Shown: positions 8,568-17,659, counted from the stretch's first letter. The stretch is 64,000 bases of DNA from Alphaproteobacteria bacterium (GCA_021325375.1 JAJPHG010000024.1:225184-289183); one strand, 5' to 3'. Notes: generated by a model not told the origin, from the letters alone. Translations and numbers: made by a program.

Positions 8568-9910
8568 GCAACGCGGCGGACGTCATCGTGGTGGGCGCAG
8601 GCGTCGCCGGCCTCAAGGCGGCGCAGGAGCTCGTCAATCGCGGACGAAGCGTGATCGTGCTCGAGGGCAAGGACCGTGTCGGCGGGCGGGTCAAGCATGC
8701 CGAGCTCGCGGGACGCCCCATCGATATCGGCGGGCAATGGGTCGGCGCGGGCCACAGCGTGCTGCTCGACGAAGCCAGGCGCCTGGGCATCGAAACCTAT
8801 CCCCAATACGAAAGCGGCCGCACGATCATGGAGATGCTCGGCCGGCGCAGCGAGTTCACCGGCGCGGTGCCGCGCCTGCCGCCGCTCGCGCTGATCGAGC
8901 TGCTCTTGATGCAGAAGCGCTGGGAGCGCGAGATGAAAACGCTTCCGCCCGAGGCGCCTTGGGAAGCGCCGCGCGCCCGCGAATGGGACGGCCAGACGCT
9001 CGAAAGCTGGATCGTGAGGAACCTGCGCACCCGCGCGGCACGCGAGTTCGCGCGTCTGGTGCCGCGCGGCGCGTGGGCTGCGGAGGCGAGCCAGGTCTCC
9101 TATCTCTGGTTTCTCGACGCGCTGCGCGCCGGCACGGGGCTCGACTACCTGATGGGCGTCAAAGGCGGCGCGCTGGACGCGAAGTTCAAGGGCGGCATGC
9201 ATCAGATCCCGCGCCGCATGGCGCAGGAGCTGGGCGAGCGCGTGGTGCTCAACGCGGCTGTCCGCAGAATAGCGCAGGACGCGAACGGCGTGCGCGCGAC
9301 GACGGACACAGGCGAGTACGCCGCGCGCTTCGCCATCGTGGCGGGCCCGCCCGGACCGGTCGCGCGCATCGAATTCGAGCCGCATCTGCCAGCGACGCGC
9401 GACCTTCTGCATCAGCGCATGGCCATGGGCGCGATCATCAAGGTCGTCGTCGCCTATCGCGAGGCGTTCTGGCGGAGCAAGGGCTTCTCCGGCCAGGTCG
9501 CGACCGACGACGACGTGCTGGGGCTGGTGCTCGACGACTGGCTCGAAGGCACGACGCCGATGCTGCTGTGCTTCATCGAAGGCCGCCACGCCGTCGAGAT
9601 GAGCGCCGCAAGCCGCGAGACGCGCAAGGAGAAGGTCCTGGCCTCGCTGATCCGCTTCTTCGGGCCTGAGGCCGCGGACGCGATCGGCTATGAGGACAAT
9701 GACTGGCAGGTCGAGCCCTACACCCACGGCTATGTCGGCCACATGCCGCCCGGCACGATGACGCGGATGGGTCAGGCAATGCGCGAGCCCTGCGGGCGCG
9801 TCCACTGGGCCGGCAGCGAGACCGAGCCGCACTGGGCCGGCTACATCGAAGGCGGCCTGCGCTCCGGCATCCGCGCCGCGAACGAAGTGATCGCGCGGGA
9901 CAATCAATAA
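8564..9910 (+). CDS. FAD-dependent amine oxidase (flavin monoamine oxidase family)
   Basis: 448 residues. The FAD-binding Rossmann motif VIVVGAGVAGLKAAQELVNRG is near residue 7, followed by VIVLEGKDRVGGRV and the IDIGGQWVG loop typical of amine oxidases. The C-terminal FAD segment is VHWAGSETEPHWAGYIEGGLRSGIRAANEV. The start ATG 8564 overlaps the ridA stop. Predicted reaction: oxidation of an amine to an imine with H2O2 release. The substrate cannot be read from sequence. An R1 repeat begins ten bases after its stop. Confidence 0.9.
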   Translation: MSNAADVIVVGAGVAGLKAAQELVNRGRSVIVLEGKDRVGGRVKHAELAGRPIDIGGQWVGAGHSVLLDEARRLGIETYPQYESGRTIMEMLGRRSEFTGAVPRLPPLALIELLLMQKRWEREMKTLPPEAPWEAPRAREWDGQTLESWIVRNLRTRAAREFARLVPRGAWAAEASQVSYLWFLDALRAGTGLDYLMGVKGGALDAKFKGGMHQIPRRMAQELGERVVLNAAVRRIAQDANGVRATTDTGEYAARFAIVAGPPGPVARIEFEPHLPATRDLLHQRMAMGAIIKVVVAYREAFWRSKGFSGQVATDDDVLGLVLDDWLEGTTPMLLCFIEGRHAVEMSAASRETRKEKVLASLIRFFGPEAADAIGYEDNDWQVEPYTHGYVGHMPPGTMTRMGQAMREPCGRVHWAGSETEPHWAGYIEGGLRSGIRAANEVIARDNQ

Positions 9911-9919
9911 GCCCTCTTG

Positions 9920-10084
9920 TCATGGCCCGCGAATGCGGGCCACCCAGGTGATACAACTTTGCTTTTCAAATGATTTCACGCGGAGGCGCGGAGAAGAAAG
10001 AACCTCTGCGGCTCCGCGTCTCCGCGTGAATCTTTTTTGGACGGTGCGGAATCTAACTGGGTGGCCCGCATTCGCGGGCCATGA
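9920..10084 (+). repeat. R1 repeat element, copy 1 (forward)
   Basis: 165 bp bounded by perfect 28-bp inverted ends (9920-9947 and 10057-10084), each containing GGCCCGCGAATGCGGGCC-type small hairpins. An internal hairpin has arms CACGCGGAGGCGCGGAG and CTCCGCGTCTCCGCGTG. The left end continues GTGAT, the right end is preceded by GTGCGGAATCTAA; these asymmetric edges define forward orientation. It lies between two convergent genes and could act as a bidirectional terminator. Confidence 0.9.
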
Positions 10085-10093
10085 CGGTTGGGG

Positions 10094-11482
10094 TTAGACC
10101 AGCGCCTTCAGCAACTCACCCGCGAACGTCGTCAGCGTGTCGTCGCGCGCGCCCATCACCACGATGCGGTCGCCGGGCCGGGCGCGCTCGAGGAGCGCCT
10201 TGCCGCAGGCGTCGCGGTCCGCAAGCGCGAGCGCCTCGCGGCCCGCCGCGCGTATGCCCGCAGCGATGTCCTCGCTCGTCACGCTGCGCGTCGTGGTGCC
10301 GCCGAAATAGACGGGCTCGGGCATCACCAGCACATCGCCGGGCGAAAGATAGCGTACGAAGCAGTCGATGAACTCGGCGCGCATCTTGGCGAGCGGCGAG
10401 AAGCCGTGCGGCTGGAACATCACGAGCAGCCGGCCGGGGAAATCGTGCAAGGTCGACAAGCTCGCCGCGATCTTGTCGGGATTGTGCGCGAAATCGTCGA
10501 TCACGGTGATGCCGTTCGCCTTGCCCACGACCTCCATCCGCCGCCGCACGCCCTTGAAGGACTCGAGCGCGGCAGCGGCGTCGGCGAGCGGCACGCCCGC
10601 GGCATGCGCCGCCGCCAGCGCGGCCAGGGCGTTGGCGATATTGTGCCGGCCGGGAACCTGCAGCCGGATCTTCACGCCGCCGGCCTCGAACGCAATCCCG
10701 TCGGGCGCGGGTTCGACGTCACGCGCGACCAGATCGGCGTCCGCGCCCGCGATGCTGCCCCCGATACTGTAAGTGATCGCGTGCCTCGCCGTGCGCACGA
10801 GCGCCGCGGTCTCCGCATTGTCGAGATTGAGCACGGCGGTTTCGGCCTTGGCGGTGAAATCGCGGAACAGCGTGCGCAGCTCCTCCATCGATTTGTGGTC
10901 GAGGGAGATGTTGTTCACCACCGCGATCCTGGGCGCGTAGAGCGCGATGGAGCCGTCGCTCTCGTCGACCTCGCTGACGAAGATGCCGCTTTGTCCCACC
11001 AGCGCCGAGGCGAAGGGCGCGTCGGAGGAGACGAAGTTCGTCATCACCGCACCGTTCATCACCGTGGGATCGCGGCCCACAGCTTTCAGCACCCAGCCGA
11101 TCATGCCGGTGGTCGTCGACTTGCCGCTGGTGCCCGCGACGCCGATGCTCATGGGCGCCGCATTGAACAGCTCGGCGAGCAGGCCCGCGCGCGTCACGAT
11201 CGCGGCGCCCAGGGCGCGCGCGGCGCGGATGTCGGGCACCGTGTCCTCGACCGCGGCGGAGGCGACGACGACCTGCCTTGGGTCTGTCACGCCGCTCCCG
11301 TCCTGGGGGAAGAGCGCGATGCCGCGCGCGCGCAGATAGTCGAACTTGGCGCCTGTGCGGCCCTGGTCCAGCGCGCGGTCGGAGCCCGCCACCTCCACGC
11401 CCTGCTCGCGCAGGATCAGCGCCAGGGGCAGCATGCCGCTGCCGCCGATGCCGCAGAAGAAATAGGGCCTGTCAGGGTCCAT
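10094..11482 (-). CDS. Mur ligase family protein, Mpl/MurC type
   Basis: 462 residues. The N-terminal Rossmann begins [18 protein letters not shown]. The ATP-binding loop [15 protein letters not shown] is near residue 115. The EVDESDGS metal/substrate motif follows near 170, and [15 protein letters not shown] near 270 and [12 protein letters not shown] near 325 are Mur central and C-terminal signatures. The divergent neighbour is an LD-carboxypeptidase (starts 22 bp apart), so it is more likely the recycling ligase (UDP-MurNAc:tripeptide, Mpl) than the essential MurC of a dcw cluster, which is absent here. Substrate choice is inference. Confidence 0.8.
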   Translation of the reverse strand: MDPDRPYFFCGIGGSGMLPLALILREQGVEVAGSDRALDQGRTGAKFDYLRARGIALFPQDGSGVTDPRQVVVASAAVEDTVPDIRAARALGAAIVTRAGLLAELFNAAPMSIGVAGTSGKSTTTGMIGWVLKAVGRDPTVMNGAVMTNFVSSDAPFASALVGQSGIFVSEVDESDGSIALYAPRIAVVNNISLDHKSMEELRTLFRDFTAKAETAVLNLDNAETAALVRTARHAITYSIGGSIAGADADLVARDVEPAPDGIAFEAGGVKIRLQVPGRHNIANALAALAAAHAAGVPLADAAAALESFKGVRRRMEVVGKANGITVIDDFAHNPDKIAASLSTLHDFPGRLLVMFQPHGFSPLAKMRAEFIDCFVRYLSPGDVLVMPEPVYFGGTTTRSVTSEDIAAGIRAAGREALALADRDACGKALLERARPGDRIVVMGARDDTLTTFAGELLKALV

Positions 11483-11504
11483 CGCCGGACGCTATAAGCG
11501 AAGC

Positions 11505-12347
11505 ATGTCCCGAAGTCGAACGCGCATCGCCATCGTGGCGCCTGCCTCGCGCATGACGCAAGAGCTGGCGCGCGAGGTGGCGACGCTGGCGCAGGGCCTG
11601 TACCCCGACGTCGATCTTCATTTCCATCCGCAATGCTTCCTGTCGAGCGGACACTTCGCGGGGACCGACGCCGAACGCGCGGCGGCGTTCCTCGACGTCG
11701 CCAACGATCCGGGCTTCGATGCGGTGTGGTTCGCGCGCGGCGGCTATGGCTCGGGGCGCATCGCCGAGCGGGCCGCGGCGGGGCTCGCGCCCGCTGCGCG
11801 CGTGAAGACCTATCTCGGCTACAGCGATCTGGGATTCCTGCTCGCCGCGCTCTATCGCGCGGGACTCGATGTCGCGCATGGGCCGATGCCGGCGGACCTC
11901 AGGCGTCCCGGCGGCGAGGCGGCGGTGGCGCGCGGCTTGCGCTGGCTGGTCGAGCGCGCGCCGGACACGCTGGAGCCGCATGTCGCAGAGGATTCGCCGG
12001 CCGCGGCATTCAACATCACCGTGTTGAGCCATCTGCTCGGCACCGCGATGGAGCCCGATCTCGCGGGTCACGTGCTGATGCTCGAGGACGTGTCCGAACA
12101 TCTCTATCGCATCGACCGCGCCATATTCCACATCCTGTCGCATCGGCATGTGCGGAGCCTTCGCGGCATTCGCCTCGGCCGCGTGAGCGATATCCTGCCC
12201 AACGACCCCGATTTCGGCGAGGACGAAGAAGCGATCGTGCGCGGCTGGTGCGAGCGCTTCGGCATCGCCTATCTCAGGCGCGCCGATATCGGCCATGACG
12301 CCGACAACAAGGTCGTGCCCTTCGGACGAAAGGCCCCGACATGCTGA
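11505..12347 (+). CDS. LD-carboxypeptidase, S66 family (LdcA/MccF-like)
   Basis: 280 residues. It begins RTRIAIVAPASRMTQELA, the S66 N-terminal signature, and contains the nucleophile loop VWFARGGYGSGRI near residue 75 with KTYLGYSDLGF after it. The C-terminal half carries LMLEDVSEHLYRIDR, holding the catalytic Glu region, and a late His. LdcA removes the terminal D-Ala from recycled muropeptide tetrapeptides in the cytoplasm, giving the tripeptide used by Mpl, its divergent neighbour. The 3' end overlaps the next gene by 7 bp. Confidence 0.88.
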   Translation: MSRSRTRIAIVAPASRMTQELAREVATLAQGLYPDVDLHFHPQCFLSSGHFAGTDAERAAAFLDVANDPGFDAVWFARGGYGSGRIAERAAAGLAPAARVKTYLGYSDLGFLLAALYRAGLDVAHGPMPADLRRPGGEAAVARGLRWLVERAPDTLEPHVAEDSPAAAFNITVLSHLLGTAMEPDLAGHVLMLEDVSEHLYRIDRAIFHILSHRHVRSLRGIRLGRVSDILPNDPDFGEDEEAIVRGWCERFGIAYLRRADIGHDADNKVVPFGRKAPTC

Positions 12348-12724
12348 GCTTTCGCGCCCACGCCCTCATCTGCGCCATCCTGTTCGCGCTGCTGCTCGGC
12401 ATTCCCATCGCAGGCAACATCGCGCAGGCCTCGGGCATGGCGCCGCCCGCCGCCGCGCCGCTGCTCGCGTTCCAGATCTTCTATTTCACCCTGTTCCTGG
12501 CGTTCGGCCTGTCGGCCATTCCGGTGATCGTGATGGTGGTGCTGCGTCAGCAGGAAGGCGTGACCGCCGAACCGATCGCCATGATGGTTCGCAACCAGAC
12601 CAAGATCATCTGGGCGCTGTGGATCCTGATCCTTGCGGGTGCCGCGCTCGCCATTCCCGCAGCGATCCAGGACGGCTTCTTCGATCAGAAAGCCGCGCCT
12701 TCGCAGGGCACCAGCCCTGATTGA
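12341..12724 (+). CDS. Small integral membrane protein, function unknown
   Basis: 127 residues with three hydrophobic segments (about 8-27, 41-67 and 89-108) and a polar C-terminal tail ending QGTSPD. I do not recognise a family. ATG 12341 lies inside the end of the LD-carboxypeptidase gene (7-bp overlap), so the two are probably co-translated; a cell-envelope role is only suggested by this context. Confidence 0.7.
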   Translation: MLSFRAHALICAILFALLLGIPIAGNIAQASGMAPPAAAPLLAFQIFYFTLFLAFGLSAIPVIVMVVLRQQEGVTAEPIAMMVRNQTKIIWALWILILAGAALAIPAAIQDGFFDQKAAPSQGTSPD

Positions 12725-12773
12725 TCGCGTTGTCTTCACGGTCTATCGTGATCGTGGGGAGAGGAGTACCGAC

Positions 12774-13133
12774 ATGTTGAGCAAAATCGCGTTCGCCGCC
12801 GCAGCCTTTGTCGCGCTCGCGGCACCTGCCGCAGCGTGGGCCGAGGACGAAACCAACTACGCACCCGCCTGCACGGCGCCGGTGCCGCCCGCCAAGGTCG
12901 ACGCCGATAGCCACGATGCCGTCACGGCATTCATTTCGGCATCCGATTCCTATCAGCAATGCCTCGGCCGCGCCTTGGGTGCACGCCAGGACACGGCCTT
13001 TTTCGCCAAGTCGACGGTGCCCAAAGCCGTGGTCAAGCAGATCGAGGACAAGGCGCGCGACAACCAGCGCCAGAAGCAGGACGTGGGCAACGCCTACAAC
13101 GCTGCCGTTGCCGCCAGGACCGGCAAGCCCTGA
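12774..13133 (+). CDS. Small secreted protein, paralogue of the one at 24473-24850
   Basis: 119 residues with a signal peptide (MLSKIAFAAAAFVALAAPAAAWA) and a ribosome site GAGGAG about seven bases before ATG 12774. The mature part begins with a Cys-Pro segment (YAPACTAPVPP) and has a helical region VTAFISASDSYQQCLGRAL matching VNDFIKASDDYQNCMNSEF of the paralogue. Two conserved cysteines could form a disulfide. The C-terminal half is charged and helical. No known function is recognised. Confidence 0.75.
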   Translation: MLSKIAFAAAAFVALAAPAAAWAEDETNYAPACTAPVPPAKVDADSHDAVTAFISASDSYQQCLGRALGARQDTAFFAKSTVPKAVVKQIEDKARDNQRQKQDVGNAYNAAVAARTGKP

Positions 13134-13702
13134 GGCCCTGCGGGATCGTCCTTGCCGGTGGCGCGTCTTCGCGCATGGGCGCGCTCAAGCCGTTGATGCC
13201 GTTTCGCGGGGCCGCGCTGATCGACGCGGTGATCGCGCGAGCGGCGCCGCAAGTGAGCCGCCTCGGCATCGACGTCTCCCGCGACGAGGAGCCGCTTTTC
13301 CGCGCGCGCTACGGTGAGACAATCGTGCCCGGTGTCTTCGCGCGGATGCTCGGGCCGCTTTGCGGAATCGTCACGGGGCTTCAGTGGAGCGAGACCGGAT
13401 GGCTCGCGACCTTTCCCTGCGACGCGCCGTTCCTCCCCGACAATCTCGTGGCGCAGCTCGAGGCGCGCGCGGACACGCGTCCCGTCGTCGCCCGGCATGG
13501 CGGACGCGTTCACGGCGTGTGCGGGCTATGGCCGAAATCGGCGCTCGCGCGGCTCAAGGACGGCGTGGAGAGCGGCGCGCTGCGCAGCGTCCGCGATGCG
13601 CTCGCCGCGTTCGACGGTATAGAATGCGACATCGCGGCGCCGGAGAATGCTTTCTTCAACGTGAACACGCCGGAAGATCTGAAGCTTGCGGAAGCGCTTT
13701 GA
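13130..13702 (+). CDS. mobA: Molybdenum cofactor guanylyltransferase MobA-like; start uncertain
   Basis: The protein shows the NTP-transferase signature CGIVLAGGASSRMGALKPLMPF at its very N-terminus, LATFPCDAPFLPDNLV near residue 85 (the metal-binding Asp) and FFNVNTPEDL at the C-terminus, as in MobA. It adds GMP to molybdopterin to form the bis-MGD used by the formate dehydrogenase next door. No ATG, GTG or TTG lies near the signature in this frame; the nearest is CTG 13130, which overlaps the upstream TGA (13131-13133), so coupled initiation at a rare codon is suggested. The next ATG is at 12959, inside the preceding gene. Confidence 0.75.
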   Translation: MRPCGIVLAGGASSRMGALKPLMPFRGAALIDAVIARAAPQVSRLGIDVSRDEEPLFRARYGETIVPGVFARMLGPLCGIVTGLQWSETGWLATFPCDAPFLPDNLVAQLEARADTRPVVARHGGRVHGVCGLWPKSALARLKDGVESGALRSVRDALAAFDGIECDIAAPENAFFNVNTPEDLKLAEAL

Positions 13703-13715
13703 ATACCAGCGAAGC

Positions 13716-13843
13716 GGCACGTCGCCCTTCGAGGCTCGCTGCGCTCGCACCTCAGGGTGACGTGCCTACTGAGAAACACAAACTCGTCATGCTGAGGTGC
13801 ACCGCGAAGCGGTGCCTCGAAGCATGACCCATCAGATTCAATC
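13716..13843 (+). repeat. R2 repeat element, copy 1
   Basis: Two adjacent imperfect hairpins: CTTCGAGGCTCGC...GCACCTCAGGGTGACG, then CGTCATGCTGAGGTGC...GTGCCTCGAAGCATGACC. Its right edge ATGACCCATCAGATTCAATC is identical to copy 3 at 38163-38310. It fills the gap between the convergent mobA and fdsD; the fdsD stop falls just past its right edge. Confidence 0.85.
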
Positions 13844-14047
13844 TCAGTGTATCAACGACACCGCCTTGCGCACCAGCGGATGCAGCTCGGCATCCTGGGC
13901 CACGCCCAGGAACTTGCTGCGCATGACCGGGTCCCAGAATTTCTGGATGTGCTCGGCGATGGCGGGCACCGCGCGCGCCTCGCCTTGGGCGGCGAAGAAC
14001 GCGGCGATCTGGTTGGCCATCATCACGAGCTTGTCGTCGGTGTCCAT
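13844..14047 (-). CDS. fdsD: Formate dehydrogenase delta subunit FdsD
   Basis: 67 residues (MDTDDKLVMMANQIAAFFAAQ...KFWDPVMRSKFLGVA), the size and sequence character of the small FdsD subunit/assembly factor of soluble NAD-dependent formate dehydrogenases. It is the last gene of the fdsG-B-A-fdhD-fdsD operon; its ATG lies one base after the fdhD stop. In characterised systems FdsD is needed for full maturation of the complex. Confidence 0.88.
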   Translation of the reverse strand: MDTDDKLVMMANQIAAFFAAQGEARAVPAIAEHIQKFWDPVMRSKFLGVAQDAELHPLVRKAVSLIH

Positions 14048-14048
14048 G

Positions 14049-14828
14049 TCAGGCGAGGCCCCGGATGCGGTGCTTGTGGGTGAAGACCTCGAACGCGTCG
14101 TCGCGCGCGACCGCGACCAGCGTGATGCCGGCCTCTTCGGCGGTGGCAATGGCGAGCGCGGTGGGCGCGGACATCGCCACGATCAGGGCCGCGTTCACGG
14201 CGGCCGATTTCTGCACCATCTCGATGGAGACGCGGCTGGTGAGCATCACCAGGCCGTCCGACGCCTCGCAATCGAGCGCGCCGCAGAGCTTGTCGAGCGC
14301 GTTGTGGCGGCCGACGTCCTCGCGCACGGCCGTGAAGTCGTTGGCGCCGAGCGGCCAGAATCCCGCGCCGTGGACCGCGCGGGTCTCGGCGTTCAGCGTC
14401 TGATGCGCGCCGATGCGCGCGAGGCCCGCGAAGATCTCCTCGCGGCCGATCCTGATATCCGACTCGACGCGGCGCACGGGCGCGATGGCGGCCTCCAGGC
14501 TCTCGACGCCGCACAAGCCGCAGCCGACGGGCCCGGCGAGCTTGCGGCGGCGGTTCATCATCGCCACGTCGCGGCCGTCACACAGCGTCATGCGCAGCTC
14601 CACGCCCTTGGGATGCTCGACGATCTCGACGCCCGTGATCTCGTCCGGCCGCGCCACGCCCTCGGTGAAGGAAAAGCCGTAGGCGAAATCCTCCAGATCG
14701 GCCGGCGTCGCCATCATTACCGCATAGGTCACGCGCCCATAGGTGAAGGCGACCGGCACCTCTTCGGCGATCGCGCGCGCGCCGTCGGCTGCGCCGTCCC
14801 GCGACACGACGAGGCGCGAGGCTTTCAT
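14049..14828 (-). CDS. fdhD: Formate dehydrogenase accessory sulfurtransferase FdhD (FdsC)
   Basis: 259 residues. FdhD passes sulfur to the molybdenum cofactor of formate dehydrogenase. Visible signatures are VPVAFTYGRVTYAVMMATPADLEDFAYGFSFTEG at the N-terminus, the sulfur-relay cysteine pair in VGCGLCGVESL near residue 120, TAVREDVGRHNALDKLCG near 175, and SRVSIEMVQKSA. Its ATG at 14828 overlaps the fdsA stop (ATGA), so it is translationally coupled to the catalytic subunit it serves. Confidence 0.94.
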   Translation of the reverse strand: MKASRLVVSRDGAADGARAIAEEVPVAFTYGRVTYAVMMATPADLEDFAYGFSFTEGVARPDEITGVEIVEHPKGVELRMTLCDGRDVAMMNRRRKLAGPVGCGLCGVESLEAAIAPVRRVESDIRIGREEIFAGLARIGAHQTLNAETRAVHGAGFWPLGANDFTAVREDVGRHNALDKLCGALDCEASDGLVMLTSRVSIEMVQKSAAVNAALIVAMSAPTALAIATAEEAGITLVAVARDDAFEVFTHKHRIRGLA

Positions 14829-17659
14829 TCGGCCGCTTCGACGCGGCGGCTCGCGACGCTGTGGCGCTCGTAGTCGCGCTGCCAGTCGGTCGGGCCGTTG
14901 GACGGCATGACCTGCACTGCCGTCACCTTGTATTCGGGACAGTTCGTCGCCCAGTCGGAATAGTCCGAGGTCACCACATTGGCCTGCGTGCTCGGGTGAT
15001 GGAACGTGGTGTAGACGACGCCGGGGGCCACGCGGTCCGTCACCAGCGCGCGCAAGCTCGTCTCGCCGGAGCGGCTGGCGAGCTTGACCCAGGCGCCGTC
15101 CGTGACGCCGCGCTGCTCGGCATCGTGGGGATGGATCTCGAGCCGGTCTTCCGTGTGCCAGAGCGAGTTCGACGTGCGCCGCGTCTGCGCGCCGACATTG
15201 TATTGCGACAGGATCCGCCCGGTGGTGAGCAGCAGCGGAAAGCGCGGACCGGTTTTCTCTTCCGTCGCGACGTATTCGGTGAGCACGAACAGCCCCTTGC
15301 CGCGCGCGAAGCCGGCGCGGTGCATCACCGGCGTGCCTTCCGGCGCCTTGTCGTTGCACGGCCACTGCACCGAGCCGAGTTCGTCGAGCTTCTCGAAGCT
15401 CACGCCCGCGAAAGTCGGCGTCAGCCGCGCGATCTCGTCCATGATCTCAGACGGATGCGCGTACGGCATCGGATAGCCGAGCGCCTCCGAGAGCTTGAGC
15501 GTGATCTCCCAATCGCCGTAGCCGTTCTTGGGCGCCATCGTCTTGCGCACGCGCTGGATGCGGCGCTCGGCATTGGTGAAGGTGCCGTCCTTCTCCAGGA
15601 ACGTCGAGCCGGGCAGGAAGACGTGGGCGTAGTTCGCGGTCTCGTTCAGGAACAGGTCCTGCACCACGACGCATTCCATCGCCTTCAAGCCGCCCACGAC
15701 GTGCTTGGTGTCGGGGTCGGACTGCGCGATGTCCTCGCCCTGGACGTAGAGGCCCTTGAAGCGCCCGTCGACCGCGGCGTCGAGCATGTTGGGGATGCGA
15801 AGCCCCGGCTCGCTGTCGAGTTCGACGCCCCAAGCGGCCTCGAACAGCGCGCGCGTCGGCGCATCGGAGATGTGGCGATAGCCGGAGAGCTCGTGCGGGA
15901 ACGAGCCCATGTCGCAGGAGCCCTGCACGTTGTTCTGGCCGCGCAGCGGGTTCACGCCGACGCCTTCGCGGCCGATATTGCCCGTCGCCATGGCGAGATT
16001 GGCGATCGCCATCACCGCCGTCGTGCCCTGGCTGTGCTCGGTGACGCCCAGCCCGTAATAGATCGCGCCGTTCTTGCCCTTGCCCGCATAGAGCCGCGCC
16101 GCGCCGCGCACGAGCGCAGCCGGCACGCCGGTCGCGCCTTGCGTCGCTTCTGGGCTGCGCGACGGATCGGACACGACCGCGGCCCATTCGGCATAGGCGT
16201 CGGCCTCGCAGCGCGTGGCGACAAAATCCTGGTCGATCAGGCCCTCGGTCACGATCACATGCGCCATCGCGGTCAAGACCGCGACGTTGGTGCCGGGCTT
16301 GAGCGCCAGGTGATACGACGCCTCGACATGGGGCATGTGCACGAGGTCGATGCGGCGCGGGTCGATGACGATCAGCTTGGCGCCCTCGCGCAGCCGCCGC
16401 TTCATGCGCGAGGCGAAGACCGGATGGCCGTCGGTCGGATTGGCGCCGATGACGACGATCACGTCGGACTTCTCGACCGAGACGAAATCCTGCGTGCCGG
16501 CCGAGGTCCCGAACGTCGTCCTCAACCCGTAGCCCGTCGGCGAATGGCAGACGCGCGCGCAGGTGTCGACATTGTTGTTGCCGAAGGCGGCGCGCACCAT
16601 CTTCTGGACGACGAACGTCTCCTCGTTGGTGCAGCGCGACGAGGTGATGCCGCCGACCGCGCCTTTGCCGTACTTCGCCTGGATGCGCTTGAACTCGGAA
16701 GCCGTGTAGGCGATGGCCTCGTCCCAGCCCACCTCGCGCCACGGCTCGTCGATGCTCGCGCGGATCATGGGCTTGAGGATGCGGTCCTTGTGCTGCGCAT
16801 AGCCCCAGGCGAAACGGCCCTTGATGCAGGAATGACCGCTGTTGGCCTTTCCGTTCTTCGACGGCGTCATGCGCACGACCTCGTCGCCGCGCATCTCGGC
16901 GTCGAAGCTGCAGCCGACACCACAGTAAGCACACGTCGTCTTCACGACGCGCTCGGGCGTGCCGATCTCGGCGACGGATTTCTCGATCAAGGTCGCGGTC
17001 GGGCAGGCCTGCACGCAGGCGCCGCAGGAGACGCACTCGGATTCCAGGAACGGCACGTTCGCGCTCGCCGCCACGCGGCTCTCGAAGCCGCGGCCGCCGA
17101 TGGTCAGCGCGAACGTGCCCTGCACTTCCTCGCAGGCGCGCACGCAGCGCGAGCAGACGATGCATTTGGACGGATCGTAGGTGAAGTACGGATTGGACTG
17201 GTCTTTCACGTCGGCGAGATGGTTGTCGCCGTCATAGCCGTAGCGCACCTCGCGCAGGCCGACCGCGCCCGCCATGTCCTGCAGCTCGCAATCGCCGTTG
17301 GCGGCGCAGGTCAGGCAGTCGAGCGGATGGTCGGAGATGTAGAGCTCCATCACGCCGCGGCGCAGCTTCTTCAGCCGCTCGGTCTGTGTACGGACGACCA
17401 TGCCTTGGGCGACCGGCGTCGTGCAGGACGCGGGCGTGCCCGCGCGGCCGTCGATCTCGACGAGGCAGAGCCGGCACGAGCCGAACGCGTTCAGGCTGTC
17501 GGTGGCGCAGAGCTTGGGAACCTGGAACCCGGCCATCGAGGCCGCGCGCATGATGGAGGTGCCTTCGGGGACCTCGACCATCGCGCCGTCGACGACGAGC
17601 GAGACGGTGCGCCCGGCTTTCGATTCCGGCGTGCCGCGGTCGATGTCGCCGTCTCTCAT
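14825..17659 (-). CDS. fdsA: NAD-dependent formate dehydrogenase alpha subunit FdsA (molybdenum catalytic subunit)
   Basis: 944 residues in the order of FdsA. An N-terminal [2Fe-2S] domain (CATDSLNAFGSCRLC about 51-65 and a later Cys at 79) is followed by a His-Cys3 cluster (residues 111-124, HPLDCLTCAANGDC), two 4Cys ferredoxin motifs (CIVCSRCVRAC from 166; CVSCGACVQACP from 209) and a CAYCGVGC cluster motif (from 243) leading the molybdopterin domain. The active-site ligand is Cys371 in ARVCHSPTGYG, not selenocysteine. The ATG at 17659 overlaps the fdsB stop. It oxidises formate to CO2 and passes electrons through the Fe-S chain to FdsB. Confidence 0.96.
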   Translation of the reverse strand: MRDGDIDRGTPESKAGRTVSLVVDGAMVEVPEGTSIMRAASMAGFQVPKLCATDSLNAFGSCRLCLVEIDGRAGTPASCTTPVAQGMVVRTQTERLKKLRRGVMELYISDHPLDCLTCAANGDCELQDMAGAVGLREVRYGYDGDNHLADVKDQSNPYFTYDPSKCIVCSRCVRACEEVQGTFALTIGGRGFESRVAASANVPFLESECVSCGACVQACPTATLIEKSVAEIGTPERVVKTTCAYCGVGCSFDAEMRGDEVVRMTPSKNGKANSGHSCIKGRFAWGYAQHKDRILKPMIRASIDEPWREVGWDEAIAYTASEFKRIQAKYGKGAVGGITSSRCTNEETFVVQKMVRAAFGNNNVDTCARVCHSPTGYGLRTTFGTSAGTQDFVSVEKSDVIVVIGANPTDGHPVFASRMKRRLREGAKLIVIDPRRIDLVHMPHVEASYHLALKPGTNVAVLTAMAHVIVTEGLIDQDFVATRCEADAYAEWAAVVSDPSRSPEATQGATGVPAALVRGAARLYAGKGKNGAIYYGLGVTEHSQGTTAVMAIANLAMATGNIGREGVGVNPLRGQNNVQGSCDMGSFPHELSGYRHISDAPTRALFEAAWGVELDSEPGLRIPNMLDAAVDGRFKGLYVQGEDIAQSDPDTKHVVGGLKAMECVVVQDLFLNETANYAHVFLPGSTFLEKDGTFTNAERRIQRVRKTMAPKNGYGDWEITLKLSEALGYPMPYAHPSEIMDEIARLTPTFAGVSFEKLDELGSVQWPCNDKAPEGTPVMHRAGFARGKGLFVLTEYVATEEKTGPRFPLLLTTGRILSQYNVGAQTRRTSNSLWHTEDRLEIHPHDAEQRGVTDGAWVKLASRSGETSLRALVTDRVAPGVVYTTFHHPSTQANVVTSDYSDWATNCPEYKVTAVQVMPSNGPTDWQRDYERHSVASRRVEAAE

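Noticed and set aside
8255..9907. A 550-codon open frame antisense to RidA and the amine oxidase
   Set aside because: The sense frames carry clear FAD motifs and coupled starts; the antisense product has no recognisable domain.
9920..10084. R1 as an insertion sequence with its own transposase
   Set aside because: At about 160 bp it has no room for a transposase, and no transposase gene is in the window. Only a non-autonomous element remains possible.
14825..17659. Selenocysteine in the formate dehydrogenase catalytic subunit
   Set aside because: The active-site position reads TGC/TGT-type Cys (ARVCHSPTG); there is no in-frame TGA in the gene and no selB or SECIS-like feature.
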